A DNA stretch of 42,522 bases from Chryseobacterium sp. Leaf394 (GTDB lineage Bacteria; Bacteroidota; Bacteroidia; Flavobacteriales; Weeksellaceae). A program made the position numbers and the translations under genes. The stretch lies in contig NZ_LMQH01000014.1 of assembly GCF_001424105.1 (NCBI RefSeq), forward strand, positions 1 to 42,522. The letters run 5' to 3'. Positions 18,015-27,645 of the stretch are shown in pieces (position 1 is the stretch's first letter; each line of letters begins with the position of its first letter). A model generated the notes under the pieces. The model worked only from the letters and a program-made list of their open reading frames with translations. It was not told the origin of the DNA and did no database searches.

Positions 18015-19187
18015 TTAGTCCCCTAATTCATAATCTAAAGGCAGCAGATTTTCAATTTTATTGTTTGCAAATTCGCCCTGATTGGTAAGCATTCCGGGAT
18101 TTGAAGTGTTTCCGTCGCTGCTGATTTCAAAAGTTTCACCCTCGGGATGCAGATATGAGGTCTGAACAATAGGGTTTTTTGTTTTTACAAACTGACCTTT
18201 TCTGTATTCGTAAAAATATTTTTTGAAGTTAATTTGCATCATATAATCATAATCTAGAATCAGTTTTCCATCTGTATTTTTTGTATAGTCTGTTTCAGGA
18301 ATACGCATCTTCGTGATAGCGATTTTGTAGGCAGGTTCTGTACGTTTTCTGCCTGCAATGTCAGAAATGTCAGACGGTATGCTTAAGATTGCCTGTTTAC
18401 TTTTTAGGCTTGCAGTATAATCATTCAACTTTTGAAGTTCTGCTGGTGTAGGGTATTTTTCATTTGGAAATTTCGTTATCTGATTGACAATAAAGCCTTC
18501 TGATTCTACTTTTTTAGCAAAAACACTCCTGAAAAAGTGAACCTGACTTCCATCGAAGGCATTCATTCTGTTGAGCTTCATTTTTGCGTTGTTCTTTGTC
18601 ACAGTAAAAAAGCTGGTTCCGTAAAATCTTGTGGTATGATGATCAAATTCAGACACAAATTCCACCAGATTATATTGAATTGTATATCCAAGGTTTTTAT
18701 TTTCAATGATTAAAGTCTGGGGAGCTTTTACACGGAGAATTTTATTTTCAGAATCGTAGGCAAACTTCAGTGTTCTCTGATTTTTAATCTTAACGTTTTC
18801 GTGGTCCATACCGATGAAAGCATTCAGAAAATGACCGATGTAGCGTTTGTATGTTGCTTCGGTGTAAGGAATTATTTTTACTTCTTCAATATTTCTGGCT
18901 TTAAGAAGACCTACTTTCAAAGTTTTATTTAAAACTTCTGAAACATTGACAGTATAAGTGTCGAAATTTTCTTTCTGAAAAACCAAAACTCCATTTTTAC
19001 TGTTCGGAATGTTCAGGCTGAAACTTCCGTCCGCAGCCGAGGTAGTTGCAGTGGTAGTTCCGTCAAGATAAATGCTTACCTGAGGAATTGGTTTGTCTAA
19101 ATCATTTACAACAGTTCCTTTAACGGTCTGTGCGAATGAGATAGAGAATGGCAGAATAATCAGTAAAAGTAATAGAGTTTTCTTCAT
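18015..19187 (-). CDS. Exported protein with carboxypeptidase-regulatory-like domain
   Basis: The product (390 residues) has a signal peptide (MKKTLLLLLIILPFSISFAQ). Residues 20-95 form a CarboxypepD_reg-like beta-sandwich (TVKGTVVNDLDKPIPQVSIYLDGTTTAT-like sequence, then GSFSLNIPN). An uncharacterised alpha/beta region of about 290 residues follows. In Bacteroidetes this N-terminal domain occurs in TonB-dependent receptors and in stand-alone surface proteins; here no TonB plug or barrel follows. An in-frame TTG at 19196 exists, but the ATG at 19187 gives the proper signal peptide. It lies 45 nt behind the dioxygenase gene and may be co-transcribed with it. Confidence 0.8.
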   Translation of the reverse strand: MKKTLLLLLIILPFSISFAQTVKGTVVNDLDKPIPQVSIYLDGTTTATTSAADGSFSLNIPNSKNGVLVFQKENFDTYTVNVSEVLNKTLKVGLLKARNIEEVKIIPYTEATYKRYIGHFLNAFIGMDHENVKIKNQRTLKFAYDSENKILRVKAPQTLIIENKNLGYTIQYNLVEFVSEFDHHTTRFYGTSFFTVTKNNAKMKLNRMNAFDGSQVHFFRSVFAKKVESEGFIVNQITKFPNEKYPTPAELQKLNDYTASLKSKQAILSIPSDISDIAGRKRTEPAYKIAITKMRIPETDYTKNTDGKLILDYDYMMQINFKKYFYEYRKGQFVKTKNPIVQTSYLHPEGETFEISSDGNTSNPGMLTNQGEFANNKIENLLPLDYELGD

Positions 19188-19232
19188 AGAATACAATAAT
19201 ACTCTTTTTTGTGTGATTAAAAAAGAAGAATT

Positions 19233-20057
19233 TTATCCAATTCTCACGCTCGTCATGCTGAGCGATCCCGCAATTAATTCATCATTGAAAAGTTTGAGAT
19301 CTTCTGATTTTTCTTTTAAACCTAAAGTGTAAAGCAACGGATAATAATGATCGGGAGTAGGGATTGCATATTCCAGGGATGTTCCGTGACTTCTGTAATC
19401 GATAAGATTCTGGAAATTTCCGTCAGTAAGCCAGTTGTTGGTTTTTTCTCTTGCTTCTATCGCCCAGTCCCAGCCGGCTCCAATGGTATTGATGTTTTTC
19501 CAGTCCACCATTCTCAGGTTGTGAACAATATTTCCGCTTCCGATAATCAGAATTCCTTTCTCTCTGAGTTTTGAAAGTCTTTTGCCTAAATCAAAATGAT
19601 ATTGAGGAGGCTTGTTATAGTCAATACTCATCTGAATTACAGGAATATCTGCATTGGGATACATATGTTTAATGACCGACCACGCGCCATGATCAAGACC
19701 CCAGCTGTGATCTTCTTCAGCAACCGGATTCAGAATGCTGATCACTTCCTCAGCCAGTTCCGGATTTCCGTGAGCAGGATACTGCACGTCAAATAATGCC
19801 TGCGGAAAACCTCCGAAATCGTGAATGGTTTTCGGCATTTCCATAGCCGTCACAAAAGTTCCTCCGGTCAGCCAGTGAGCCGAAATACAGAGAATTGCAT
19901 TCGGTTTCTCAATTTCTGCAGCTGCTTTTCTGAATCCCTGTACAAACTGATTTTCCTCGACCGCATTCATCGGCGAGCCATGCCCAAGAAAGAGGGCAGG
20001 CATCTTCTGGGAAGATTTAAAACCGCTGCTGATATTTTCGAGATCGTGAAGATTCAC
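19233..20057 (-). CDS. ygiD: YgiD-type extradiol dioxygenase (4,5-DOPA dioxygenase family)
   Basis: The 274-residue LigB-fold enzyme shows conserved histidines in FLGHGSPM (His26), SAHW (His61), SGNIVHN (His179) and PTPDHYYP (His237). The layout matches the zinc- or iron-dependent YgiD/plant DODA group, which open catechol rings such as that of L-DOPA. The physiological substrate in flavobacteria is not established. The start is a GTG at 20057, which yields an N-terminal extension similar to that of other YgiD proteins; an internal ATG (residue 19) directly before PALFLGHGSP would remove it. No signal peptide is present, so it is cytosolic. It is followed by the carboxypeptidase-regulatory-like gene. 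Confidence 0.88.
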   Translation of the reverse strand: MNLHDLENISSGFKSSQKMPALFLGHGSPMNAVEENQFVQGFRKAAAEIEKPNAILCISAHWLTGGTFVTAMEMPKTIHDFGGFPQALFDVQYPAHGNPELAEEVISILNPVAEEDHSWGLDHGAWSVIKHMYPNADIPVIQMSIDYNKPPQYHFDLGKRLSKLREKGILIIGSGNIVHNLRMVDWKNINTIGAGWDWAIEAREKTNNWLTDGNFQNLIDYRSHGTSLEYAIPTPDHYYPLLYTLGLKEKSEDLKLFNDELIAGSLSMTSVRIG

Positions 20058-20072
20058 AGTGTAAGAAATAGG

Positions 20073-20105
20073 AAACCTTCAAGGTTTTAAAAACCTTGAA
20101 GGTTT
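20073..20105. repeat. Palindromic AACCTT(C/G)AAGGTT doublet
   Basis: AAACCTTCAAGGTTTT is followed at once by AAAACCTTGAAGGTTT. The arms are reverse complements of each other, and each is nearly self-complementary. It lies between ygiD and yceI and could act as a terminator for the YceI gene on the minus strand. Such doublets are familiar as dispersed repeats in Bacteroidetes. Confidence 0.7.
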
Positions 20106-20127
20106 GAATTTTTGAGATTAAAAAGTA

Positions 20128-20640
20128 TTAAGCCTGTTTCACAAATTGAAGCTCACCGGCAATTTTCACTTCTTCGCTTACCATTACACCTCCTGCTTCA
20201 AGAGCTGCATTCCAGTTCAGACCGAAATCCTTTCTGTTGATTTTAGTTTCAAAAGAAAAACCTGCTTTAGTATTTCCCCATGGGTCAACATTTACACCAC
20301 CGAACTCCACGTTCAGAACAACAGGTTTTGTAACGCCGTTTACGGTAAGATTTCCTTCCACTTCGTCATTCAGAGAAGAAGATTCGAAGGTGATGGTTGG
20401 GTTGGCTTCTGCATTGAAGAATTCTGCAGATTTCAGGTGATTGTCTCTGTCGGTGTTGTTGGTGAAGATAGAATCTACGTCGATTGTAGCATTCACTTTT
20501 GCGTTTTTGAAAGTGTCGTCATCAGCATCAATTTCTGCATTAAAACTTTTAAACTGACCTTTGATGTTTGAGATCATCATGTGTTTTACTTTAAAAGTAA
20601 CTTCGCTGTGTGTTGGGTCAAGGTTCCATTTTGTAGACAT
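20128..20640 (-). CDS. YceI-family protein without signal peptide
   Basis: The 170-residue lipocalin-like YceI domain starts with STKWNLDPTHSEVTFKVKHMMISNIKGQF, a classical opening. NPTITFESSSL, GNLTVNGVTKPV and a closing KIAGELQFVK follow. YceI proteins bind polyisoprenoid or amphiphilic ligands. Unlike the other YceI in this window (41950-42495), it has no signal peptide and should be cytosolic. An upstream in-frame ATG at 20694 would precede the -7 element TAAATTTG (20674-20681), so the ATG at 20640 is preferred. Confidence 0.9.
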   Translation of the reverse strand: MSTKWNLDPTHSEVTFKVKHMMISNIKGQFKSFNAEIDADDDTFKNAKVNATIDVDSIFTNNTDRDNHLKSAEFFNAEANPTITFESSSLNDEVEGNLTVNGVTKPVVLNVEFGGVNVDPWGNTKAGFSFETKINRKDFGLNWNAALEAGGVMVSEEVKIAGELQFVKQA

Positions 20641-20673
20641 AATATTTTGATTTTTAATTGTTATTTTATGAAG

Positions 20674-20681
20674 CAAATTTA
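20674..20681 (-). promoter_or_regulatory. -7 element TAAATTTG of the cytosolic yceI gene
   Basis: Perfect TAnnTTTG on the minus strand, about 34 nt before the ATG at 20640. No well-spaced TTG is seen upstream. Confidence 0.4.
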
Positions 20682-20773
20682 GGGCAAGACTCATTTTCCG
20701 TCCATTGATTTAGGATAAGAAATCTAATTTTAATAAAAATTTAACCTCAAAAATCTATAAACTCCTTCAAAAC

Positions 20774-20811
20774 AATCATCCATCATCCATCAGCCATTAC
20801 TCATTACTCAT
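20774..20811. repeat. CAT-rich heptamer microsatellite
   Basis: Units of seven bases (CATCCAT, CATCCAT, CAGCCAT, TACTCAT, TACTCAT) are read on the plus strand. The tract directly precedes dispersed-element copy 2 and resembles the tract at 182-208 next to copy 1. Confidence 0.6.
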
Positions 20812-20820
20812 TTTTTTTTG

Positions 20821-20909
20821 GGAGCTGTTTCGTGCTATCCGCTCATACTCCTCGCGCCACCGCTGATGCCCGGGCTTGCTGTGGGGTAACCGCTGCTATC
20901 ACGGCTAGG
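20821..20909 (-). repeat. Dispersed intergenic element, copy 2 (inverted relative to copy 1)
   Basis: It begins GGAGCTGTTTCGTGCTATCC and ends ACCGCTGCTATCACGGCTAGG. These match the reverse complement of the two ends of copy 1 (262-371) with a few changes, while the middle differs. Copies in both orientations within 20 kb point to a dispersed repeat rather than a local regulatory site. Confidence 0.6.
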
Positions 20910-21140
20910 TGCTGTTTTAGAAATGGAACTGAGTCATTATAAAAGAATGTATTTTAAGAAACCATCCCGTCAAAAATTCTCTCGGATTTCACAATCGGTA
21001 CTTCAATATTCACTGTTTATTTAATTGATCCGGCGAATCCCGTTACCCGATTTCCAGCGGAGGGTAATTTTTATACATACGTTCTTGAGATATAATTCTG
21101 TTTGAATATTAATTTGAAGTAAAAAATGTGAAAAAACATC
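20910..21140. other. Intergenic, no gene seen
   Basis: This lies between the dispersed element and the degenerate repeat. The GTTTTAGAAATG at 20913-20924 also occurs near copy 1 (230-242). A slightly GC-richer patch around 21028-21065 contains CCGGCGAATCCCGTTACCCG. I see no credible coding frame. Confidence 0.4.
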
Positions 21141-21159
21141 AAAGTCCATCAATACAGGT

Positions 21160-21285
21160 CCCTGCACCCCTACAAGAGTTTTGCCGGTAAGCTGGAAAGT
21201 CTGTTGTACCTTAGCAACGACCTTTCCGGTAATTGAGAAAGTTTCCTGCACCGGTGATAAGGTTTCCGGTAAAAAAATGCGGAGA
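21160..21285 (-). repeat. Degenerate ~42-bp tandem repeat, possible gene remnant
   Basis: On the minus strand, units of about 42 nt share ACTTTC, TTACCGG and GTACAACAG/GTGCAGG. There are two clear copies and a partial third. In one frame the units read TFxxTGKxxxxVQ, but the frame has no proper start and ends after about 76 codons. It may be a decayed repeat-protein gene or a non-coding repeat. Confidence 0.4.
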
Positions 21286-21447
21286 TGCTCAGAATTTTCA
21301 ACGAAAAAGTCCCACCGTGAGGCAGGACAAAAAATTAAGCGAACTAACTTTTTTTCTTTTTTTTCTTCCTTACAAATGTAGAAGGTTTCATAAAGATCTC
21401 ATTCAGTATAAATACGTAATTTAATTTTTAATATTCGGAGATGCAGG

Positions 21448-22014
21448 TTATTTAATCAGTGGTAAAATTTTGTTCTCAAGCATCTTTTTAGAATTCTGCC
21501 AGTCTTTGTTATAATCTTTCCAGTTGGTCACGTAGAGTATTGTTCCAGTCCGGTCAATCAGGATGAATTTGCCATAATCGTTAATCATTTCATTGTGTTG
21601 GGGCGTAATTTCGATTGCAAGGGTCTTATTTCGCTTCCCTGTCCTCGTACCGTAAATTTCATCTTTTAAAACTCCAAATTTCACATTTTCAGATATGGAT
21701 TTAATAAAATTGATGGCATTGACGAGTCTTTTGTCCTCTTCAGATTCTACAAGTACCACAAATAGATTTACCTTTCCGGTTTTTTCAAGTTCCACGGCAT
21801 CGGGAAAGTGCAGCCGGCAGGGAGCGCACCATGAAGCCAGTGTATAAAAAATGGTGTAAGGTTTATCAGAATTTTTAGCAAGACAGATCATATCGTTCCT
21901 GTCAAACTTCAGTGCATCCGAGGCGTCCGATTTCTGAAGATTACAATTTGATATGTTCTGACCAGAAAGGCTGACGGAAATAAAAAGAAGCAGCAGATAG
22001 ATGTTTTTGTTCAT
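21448..22014 (-). CDS. Exported thioredoxin-like protein
   Basis: The 188-residue product has a signal peptide (MNKNIYLLLLFISVSLSGQ). The thioredoxin-fold core shows YTLASWCAPCRLHFPDAVELE, with redox cysteines Cys63 and Cys66 in WCAPC and the usual hydrophobic strand before. The cis-Pro segment is probably ITPQHNE (about 142-148). ILIDRTGTILYV-like sequence near the end matches TlpA/ResA-type thiol-disulfide proteins. It probably acts in the periplasm or on the outer membrane in disulfide reduction or cytochrome/protein maturation. A -7 element TAAATTTG at 22051-22058 excludes the longer in-frame start at 22101. Confidence 0.85.
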   Translation of the reverse strand: MNKNIYLLLLFISVSLSGQNISNCNLQKSDASDALKFDRNDMICLAKNSDKPYTIFYTLASWCAPCRLHFPDAVELEKTGKVNLFVVLVESEEDKRLVNAINFIKSISENVKFGVLKDEIYGTRTGKRNKTLAIEITPQHNEMINDYGKFILIDRTGTILYVTNWKDYNKDWQNSKKMLENKILPLIK

Positions 22015-22050
22015 TTTAAACTTTAAAAAAATAGGTGATAAGATTTGATT

Positions 22051-22058
22051 CAAATTTA
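22051..22058 (-). promoter_or_regulatory. -7 element TAAATTTG of the thioredoxin-like gene
   Basis: Perfect TAnnTTTG on the minus strand, 37 nt before the ATG at 22014. Confidence 0.4.
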
Positions 22059-22270
22059 ACCGGTACTGAATAAGAATTTGTAGGTCTGAATTCAAATACA
22101 TGATCAGCTCAATTCAGTTCAAAATTAAAAGCTTTATTAGTAATATGCAATTAAAAGTGTGTCTTCTTTACTAAGATTTAACCTTAAACAGTTACGATTT
22201 AAAATTTCTTTTATGCTGTTGTAAAAAATGGTTTTTTGTTAACTAAAGCTAAAAAAACTGATTTGAATTT

Positions 22271-22306
22271 AAAAAAAAGGGCTGCCGGAAATAAATCCGG
22301 CAGCCC
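22271..22306 (-). terminator. Strong terminator of the 22.3-27.5 kb operon
   Basis: GGGCTGCCGGA (22279-22289) pairs perfectly with TCCGGCAGCCC (22296-22306) over a six-base loop. An A8 run on the plus strand gives the T tract on the minus strand. Confidence 0.92.
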
Positions 22307-22331
22307 TCGCTTTGGTGTGAAAAAAATAAAC

Positions 22332-22931
22332 CTAAGGTTTCCAGAAAGACCATACTTTACCATTATAAACAGCAATCTGCTTGGTAACGGTATCATAGGC
22401 CATAGTTCCTGGTTCAGGGTTAATAATGTTGAGATGCGGACTCGCTACTTTTGGAAGTATCATCGCCTGATTGGTATTCTCCAAAACCAGAATTCCCGGC
22501 GGAGTTCCTGATGAAGAAGGGCCAATATTTACTTTCGCATCCAGAAATTCACTGACGTTTGGGGCATCCTGCAAAGCGGTTGAAACTACGCCTGTAGTAT
22601 CAAAACTGGTATTGGCACCCACTGTGGTAACTTCATTTTTTGAAAGTGCAAAATAAGAATTGGTACCGTTTTTCAACTTTACAACCTTATCACTCACATC
22701 GTAAAAGAAAGTTCCTGCTACAGAATTTGTAACAGCCGCAGCTGAGGTCACGTAGGGAAGTATTATGCCTTTTCCCAACTGTGGGCCGGCATAATCGCCA
22801 AACTCCAGTGAGATTGATGGGTTCGGAGTAGTGGTTGCAGGTAAAGGCGTTACAGATGCTTTCCCGATTGCGATCTGTGCAAATGCGAATTGCGCTGCAC
22901 AGATCATTAATATACTGATTGATTTTTTCAT
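22332..22931 (-). CDS. Exported protein, last gene of a secreted-protein operon
   Basis: The 199-residue product has a signal peptide (MKKSISILMICAAQFAFAQ). The mature part is Gly/Ser/Thr/Val-rich and beta-structured with no cysteines. Twice it shows a motif of the type G-x-(F/M)-x-Y-D-x(5)-(L/V)-x-x-x-N-G (GTFFYDVSDKVVKLKNG and GTMAYDTVTKQIAVYNG), and the last of these forms the C-terminus. The large preceding protein ends in the same motif ([17 protein letters not shown]). This suggests a common surface-exposure or assembly module. It lies 35 nt behind the large gene and before a strong terminator. No named family is recognised. Confidence 0.75.
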   Translation of the reverse strand: MKKSISILMICAAQFAFAQIAIGKASVTPLPATTTPNPSISLEFGDYAGPQLGKGIILPYVTSAAAVTNSVAGTFFYDVSDKVVKLKNGTNSYFALSKNEVTTVGANTSFDTTGVVSTALQDAPNVSEFLDAKVNIGPSSSGTPPGILVLENTNQAMILPKVASPHLNIINPEPGTMAYDTVTKQIAVYNGKVWSFWKP

Positions 22932-22966
22932 GTTGTTGAATTTAAATTAATGTTAAACTTAAATTG

Positions 22967-25900
22967 TTAAAAATCCGGACAAGCCTGTGTGCTGTAGCAT
23001 TGCCATCCGTTTGCCGCTCCTGTATACACTTTCAGACAGTTTACACCGTTGTCATACATGATCATTCCTTCTACATAATTCGCTGCAGGAATTGCAGCTG
23101 TAGGTGGAGTAGGTGGAGTAGCAGGGTTGCCATCTTCGTCAACAAAAGTTGTTCTGTTAATTACTAAACCTTTGGTTTTGGCTTCAAGTACCGTCCATGC
23201 TCCCTGTCTTACTGTCGGCCATTCTGTACTTCCTGATCCGGCTCTGTTAAGTGCGGTGATACCATGCTTCGAAGGAAGGTTTTTAACAGCTGTCGTGATT
23301 GGTTCTTTATAACAGTAACCAGGCAGATCCAGTGAAGTGAGGTACAACGATGCAGTAGAGCAAGCTGGTGTAGGCGTGGCACTGTTACAGGTTGTATACG
23401 GAATTACATACGTGCCCACAAATGTTGGAAGCGGTAAGAATGTATAAGCTCCTGTTGAACTTACAGTAATTGTACCCACTCCCGGAACCAATATTCCTGC
23501 GCCTGTTGGTGCGGCAGCTGTTCCATTGATTGTTACGCTCGTTACAGACAGTGTTCCTGTACCTGTTGAGGTATCGTTGGTGAGCATATTTCCACTTGCT
23601 GAAACACCTTTCACTGTTGCTTTGGCATCGTCATTTGCAAAAACCACCGGTGGAGCCGTTGCTGCTTTTACTTCAATGTTTACAACAGCAGTATCTGTTC
23701 CTCCGTTACCATCACTGATCGTATAGGTAATAGGGTTTACAGTTCCTACGAAACCTGCAGCCGGAACAAATGTATAATTTCCTGCTGTGGTACCTGTTCC
23801 TGTCAGAGCAAATGTACCTGCAGTAACTGTTGCACCTGATGAATTTATTCCTGTTACAGTTACAGGTGTTCCCGCATTTCCAATTGTTGTGCTTCCTTGA
23901 GTTGCACCTGTTACAGTAATTGTGTTTCCAGCATTAGGGTCGCTGTCATTTCCTAAAACATTTGAAGTTAAAGTTACACCCGATTTAGTTACTCCCGTAT
24001 CGTTTAATGCTATCGGCGCATCATTCGCTGTTGGGTTCGTAACCGGAATCACCTGAATTTCCAGTGATGCAGTATCACTTCCTCCAACCGCATTGGCTGC
24101 GGTATAATTTAACGGCACTGTACCTGTAAATCCTGTAGCAGGAATGAAACGGTATTCACCAGTTGAATACACACGGATAGTACCTGCAAGAGTACCTGTT
24201 GAAGTGTAAATTGAAGTTGGTGTACCAGTTCCTGGTGCTGTTGTAATTACTGGTAAGTTTGCTAAAGTTCCCGCTGTAGAAGTGTAGAATTGTGCTGATG
24301 TCAATGTTACAGCACCCTCTCCGCTTACATCATTGGTAAGTAAGAAACCTGCAACCGCAATATTCACTGGTGTTTGGTTGATATCATTTTTTGCATCGAT
24401 GTAGCAAGGGCTTTGATTAGCTATTAATGCTGTACCTACTCCCTGACCGTTTCCTGCCAAAGGCGGAATTCCCAGATTTGCTCCGGTTTGACCAACCGGG
24501 CCAGGTAAATTTGCGTTAGCAGCAGAAGATCCAGTACCTACAGTTACAGTTCCGCCGGCGGTTGTGAGCTGAGAACTTGCAATTGTTGCACCACCTTCAA
24601 TGGCATCCAGACATCCATCATTATCAGAATCTAAATCCAGATAATTTGGTATGCCGTCTCCATCAGTATCTGTACCAGATGTAGGACAACCAGATGTAGA
24701 AACAAGTCTGAAAAGTAAAACCCCTCCTAAAACTGCATTTGGATTGGTTAAAGTGTAAGTGATTGATTGTGTTCCGGCAGTTCCTGTGAATGATGCTACA
24801 GTATTTGTAATACCATCATTTTCTGAGCTTCCTGGAAATGCATTGGTGTCAGTAGAATATGTGCCGTTTGAATTGGTTATAGCAGTGTTGAACACGGTTG
24901 TCCATCCGTTTGAAATAATAATTCCGCTATCATTAGATGTACCACCATAGGCGAGCAACAAATTGTTTTGCGCCAGAGTACCTGTAGGTTGAGTTGTAGA
25001 TGCCATTGGTGCATTTACTGTAACTGATCCCGGATAGTTACTGGTATTGTCGAAACCTGAATATCCTGCATTTTCTATATTCACAACGTTGTCATACACT
25101 AAAACATTCGCAACAAATTCATCTCCAGTGTTTATGGGATTAGCAAAGGTAGTAAGACTTATAGTTTGAGCGCCGGCAGGAATGCTGGAATCAGGCAAAA
25201 CATAAACATATTGAGATCTGCTCAGTCTTGCAGTGGAACCCGAACCTCCAGTAGCACCATGAAATGCATAGCTAAACTGCTGTTTAGTCATGGCTGTTCC
25301 TCCATAAGAAACATTAGGCATGTTGGCAATTCCTCCAGCCTGATATATTGCAGATTCCCAGTTATCTGCATAAGGTGTAGGTGTATGATCTCTCTCTACG
25401 CTGAGTAATAATACCACCATTCTTTTGCCAGAACCTGTAATTGGGGTTTCGAATGAGATCGTTGGTTTTCCTGCAGCACCACTTCCAGTCGCTGTAAATT
25501 GCTGAGATTTAATCAAATTTGGAGTTGATTGGCAAAAGCCTTCAGCATAATTTTGTATTCCGTCGTTATCATTATCAAGATCGTAGAAATTAGTGATGCC
25601 GTCACCATCGCTGTCTAAATCTGCAATTGTAACAGTGTGACCGCATGTCGTTGTACTGTTATTGAGGCGAATGGTTAGCTGTCTTGTTCCGGGAGCTCCG
25701 TTTCCTGTATAAGTAACGGGAACGTCAATAAAGGTTGTGGAAGATGTTACATTTACGGTCGCAGAAGTAGATTGGAAATCAGGTCCTGAAACGTTAAGAG
25801 TGTAAGTTCTTCCTGTAATTGATGATATTACATTTGAAATTGGAACTCGTAAAATCTTTGTAATAGGTACTCCTGCATTAAGTGGAGTGGCTGCATTTGC

Positions 25901-26773
25901 TCCAGTAAAGGTTGAAGTACCACAGGTTAAGACGAATGGCGTAAAATAGTCTGCTGAAGCCAAATCTCCGTTACCCCCTCCTATTGTACCTCCACTTGGT
26001 CCTGTGTACGTTGTTACAAAACTTAATAAACCATTTGAGAGGTCAATGCTTCTAATCTGAACCGTGTTGGTCGTAGCATTTGTAGCCAAATAAATTTTAC
26101 CATTAAAATACGCTACGCCAACAGCGCTACCTGGCATTGCTTGTGAACTGGTATCAACTTGTAAAAACTGAGTTGCCACAAGTGTACTCAGGTTCATTTT
26201 GTACAGATATGTATTGCCTCCCGAACTAACCAGCTGAAAGGCATTGTTCTCGTAGTCAAAACATATATCAGCTCCTACAAAAGTTCCATTAGTAAATGTA
26301 GTATCTCCTGTAAAAGTAATAGGCGTGGAACTTGGATTTGGAAAAATTCTGTAAAGATTTCGACCCGACTGACCATAAGTAATACCAAAATAGGGACCAG
26401 GAGTATTGTTTGTTCCTAAGCCTCCGACTCCTAAAGGGAGATTTGATTGGGTATCCGAACCATTTTTAAAAATAGAATTTCCTGCTCCGGTACTTGCTGA
26501 AAAAAAAGATAATGATCCACCGCCGGATATTGATGTGTCGAATCCGACAGCTAAGCTGCTCATATTTGTTGCAGGAGTTGCAAATATAGCATTTTCTGTT
26601 GGCAAAGTTCCTGTAGAATTCCCGTTATTAAGAGTAGTAATGTCGTATGCTCTACCTGCATTTCCAGATGTGTAATACAGTTTAACTGTCGTTGGAGCCT
26701 GAGCAATTGCACTTACGCTTATAAGCGCTGTCGCAGCAATCGCCAGACATTTTTTTATAAATTTAAAATTCAT
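22967..26773 (-). CDS. Large exported multidomain protein (Ig-like repeats, calcium-binding TSP3-type repeats)
   Basis: The 1268-residue product starts with a signal peptide ([25 protein letters not shown], cleavage after AQ). Residues 26-280 look like a kelch/propeller-like domain. Near 390-405 and again near 700-728 lie thrombospondin-type-3 Asp-rich repeats ([30 protein letters not shown]) that should bind Ca2+. Between them is a domain with a [15 protein letters not shown] core. Residues about 800-1125 hold three cadherin-like Ig repeats, each with a xxNDxxxT start and a GxYxFxPxxxFxGT end. The C-terminus ([17 protein letters not shown] to CPDF) is not a type A or B T9SS tail. It is probably a surface adhesin or matrix protein. 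It sits between a short membrane-targeted gene and the 199-residue gene in one operon. Confidence 0.82.
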   Translation of the reverse strand: MNFKFIKKCLAIAATALISVSAIAQAPTTVKLYYTSGNAGRAYDITTLNNGNSTGTLPTENAIFATPATNMSSLAVGFDTSISGGGSLSFFSASTGAGNSIFKNGSDTQSNLPLGVGGLGTNNTPGPYFGITYGQSGRNLYRIFPNPSSTPITFTGDTTFTNGTFVGADICFDYENNAFQLVSSGGNTYLYKMNLSTLVATQFLQVDTSSQAMPGSAVGVAYFNGKIYLATNATTNTVQIRSIDLSNGLLSFVTTYTGPSGGTIGGGNGDLASADYFTPFVLTCGTSTFTGANAATPLNAGVPITKILRVPISNVISSITGRTYTLNVSGPDFQSTSATVNVTSSTTFIDVPVTYTGNGAPGTRQLTIRLNNSTTTCGHTVTIADLDSDGDGITNFYDLDNDNDGIQNYAEGFCQSTPNLIKSQQFTATGSGAAGKPTISFETPITGSGKRMVVLLLSVERDHTPTPYADNWESAIYQAGGIANMPNVSYGGTAMTKQQFSYAFHGATGGSGSTARLSRSQYVYVLPDSSIPAGAQTISLTTFANPINTGDEFVANVLVYDNVVNIENAGYSGFDNTSNYPGSVTVNAPMASTTQPTGTLAQNNLLLAYGGTSNDSGIIISNGWTTVFNTAITNSNGTYSTDTNAFPGSSENDGITNTVASFTGTAGTQSITYTLTNPNAVLGGVLLFRLVSTSGCPTSGTDTDGDGIPNYLDLDSDNDGCLDAIEGGATIASSQLTTAGGTVTVGTGSSAANANLPGPVGQTGANLGIPPLAGNGQGVGTALIANQSPCYIDAKNDINQTPVNIAVAGFLLTNDVSGEGAVTLTSAQFYTSTAGTLANLPVITTAPGTGTPTSIYTSTGTLAGTIRVYSTGEYRFIPATGFTGTVPLNYTAANAVGGSDTASLEIQVIPVTNPTANDAPIALNDTGVTKSGVTLTSNVLGNDSDPNAGNTITVTGATQGSTTIGNAGTPVTVTGINSSGATVTAGTFALTGTGTTAGNYTFVPAAGFVGTVNPITYTISDGNGGTDTAVVNIEVKAATAPPVVFANDDAKATVKGVSASGNMLTNDTSTGTGTLSVTSVTINGTAAAPTGAGILVPGVGTITVSSTGAYTFLPLPTFVGTYVIPYTTCNSATPTPACSTASLYLTSLDLPGYCYKEPITTAVKNLPSKHGITALNRAGSGSTEWPTVRQGAWTVLEAKTKGLVINRTTFVDEDGNPATPPTPPTAAIPAANYVEGMIMYDNGVNCLKVYTGAANGWQCYSTQACPDF

Positions 26774-26825
26774 TTTAGTTAGTTTTTACGTTAAATTTTT
26801 TTTATTTTAAAAAATAAAATATAGG

Positions 26826-27458
26826 TTAACATAAAACTGGGGGAGGTCTTACGGATAAGACTTTTGTGAAACCAAATTTTTTGCTTTGGCTGTTGTAATC
26901 GAATATTTTTTTCTCCTGCAGATAGTTGAATGTTCTGATCAGGATCAAATATTGTTTTTCTGATATTGTCTTTTGAAAATCCTGGGTAGGTGAAGGTTTG
27001 ATGAAATTCGGCTTCAGAGATCCTCCCAAATGAGCAAACTGTTCCGAAGAATGAGTTTTTATATTGTCCTCTAAATTATATTTTACCTTTGAAATTGTTG
27101 CGTTTATTTTTTTGTCAACAGATTTCTTTACCTCTTCAAGCTTTTTTTTCTGGGCTATTTTTGCCTCTTCAGCAAAAGTTATTTTTTTTGACTGATTTTT
27201 AATAATAAGTTTTGAACCTATCTTTTTTATGCTTAGAAGACTTTGTTGATCATTGTGAATCTCTATCTTTTGAGATGCTACCTGAGCATTGAATAATTCA
27301 TCGGAAGAATGTACCGATGCATTTCCCTTTAAAAAAATTCCTACCTGTTCGGGCTTGCCAGTTCCAAAATCTACCTGTGCATTTAATTTAGTGCCGAAAA
27401 GTGAAAAAACGAAAAAGAGCATCGCCCAGAACGGGAAACGCTTTACGGTAAAAACCAT
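26826..27458 (-). CDS. Exported coiled-coil hypothetical protein, first gene of the secreted-protein operon
   Basis: The product (210 residues) has a signal peptide (basic start, hydrophobic FPFWAMLFFVFSLFGTKLNAQ). A short beta segment, GTGKPEQVGIFLKGNASVHSS, follows, then a Lys/Glu-rich coiled coil (AEEAKIAQKKKLEEVKKSVDKK, about 95-120) and a helical tail ending PPPVLC. An in-frame TTG at 27521 lies inside the promoter -7 element, so the ATG at 27458 is chosen. The large Ig-like gene follows after 52 nt. It may be a partner or anchor for that protein. I do not recognise its family. Confidence 0.7.
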   Translation of the reverse strand: MVFTVKRFPFWAMLFFVFSLFGTKLNAQVDFGTGKPEQVGIFLKGNASVHSSDELFNAQVASQKIEIHNDQQSLLSIKKIGSKLIIKNQSKKITFAEEAKIAQKKKLEEVKKSVDKKINATISKVKYNLEDNIKTHSSEQFAHLGGSLKPNFIKPSPTQDFQKTISEKQYLILIRTFNYLQEKKIFDYNSQSKKFGFTKVLSVRPPPVLC

Positions 27459-27518
27459 CGGAAGGCAAAGGGAATTAGCCAAGGTTATTAGTTTTTTAAT
27501 TTTTTCAATAGTGTTATG

Positions 27519-27526
27519 CAAATATA
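27519..27526 (-). promoter_or_regulatory. -7 element TATATTTG of the secreted-protein operon
   Basis: Perfect TAnnTTTG on the minus strand in the context TATATTTGCAT, the same octamer and flank as the RiPP precursor promoter. No TTG at standard spacing. Confidence 0.5.
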
Positions 27527-27645
27527 ATTATATTTTTCAATAATATTCACTAATAAATTTATATTATTAAACTAAATCATTAAATTTTATTAATATTTTA
27601 ATTAATTTGTGATTTTCTGCTAAAAATTTGTAGAAATTGTAATAT

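Noticed and set aside
20146..20571. Long open frame opposite the cytosolic yceI gene
   Set aside because: It is fully antisense to a well-recognised gene and its product resembles nothing; a shadow frame.
21021..21251. Small protein gene in the 20.6-21.4 kb gap
   Set aside because: It starts at a GTG inside a degenerate repeat and the last half has no protein-like composition; treated as repeat or remnant.
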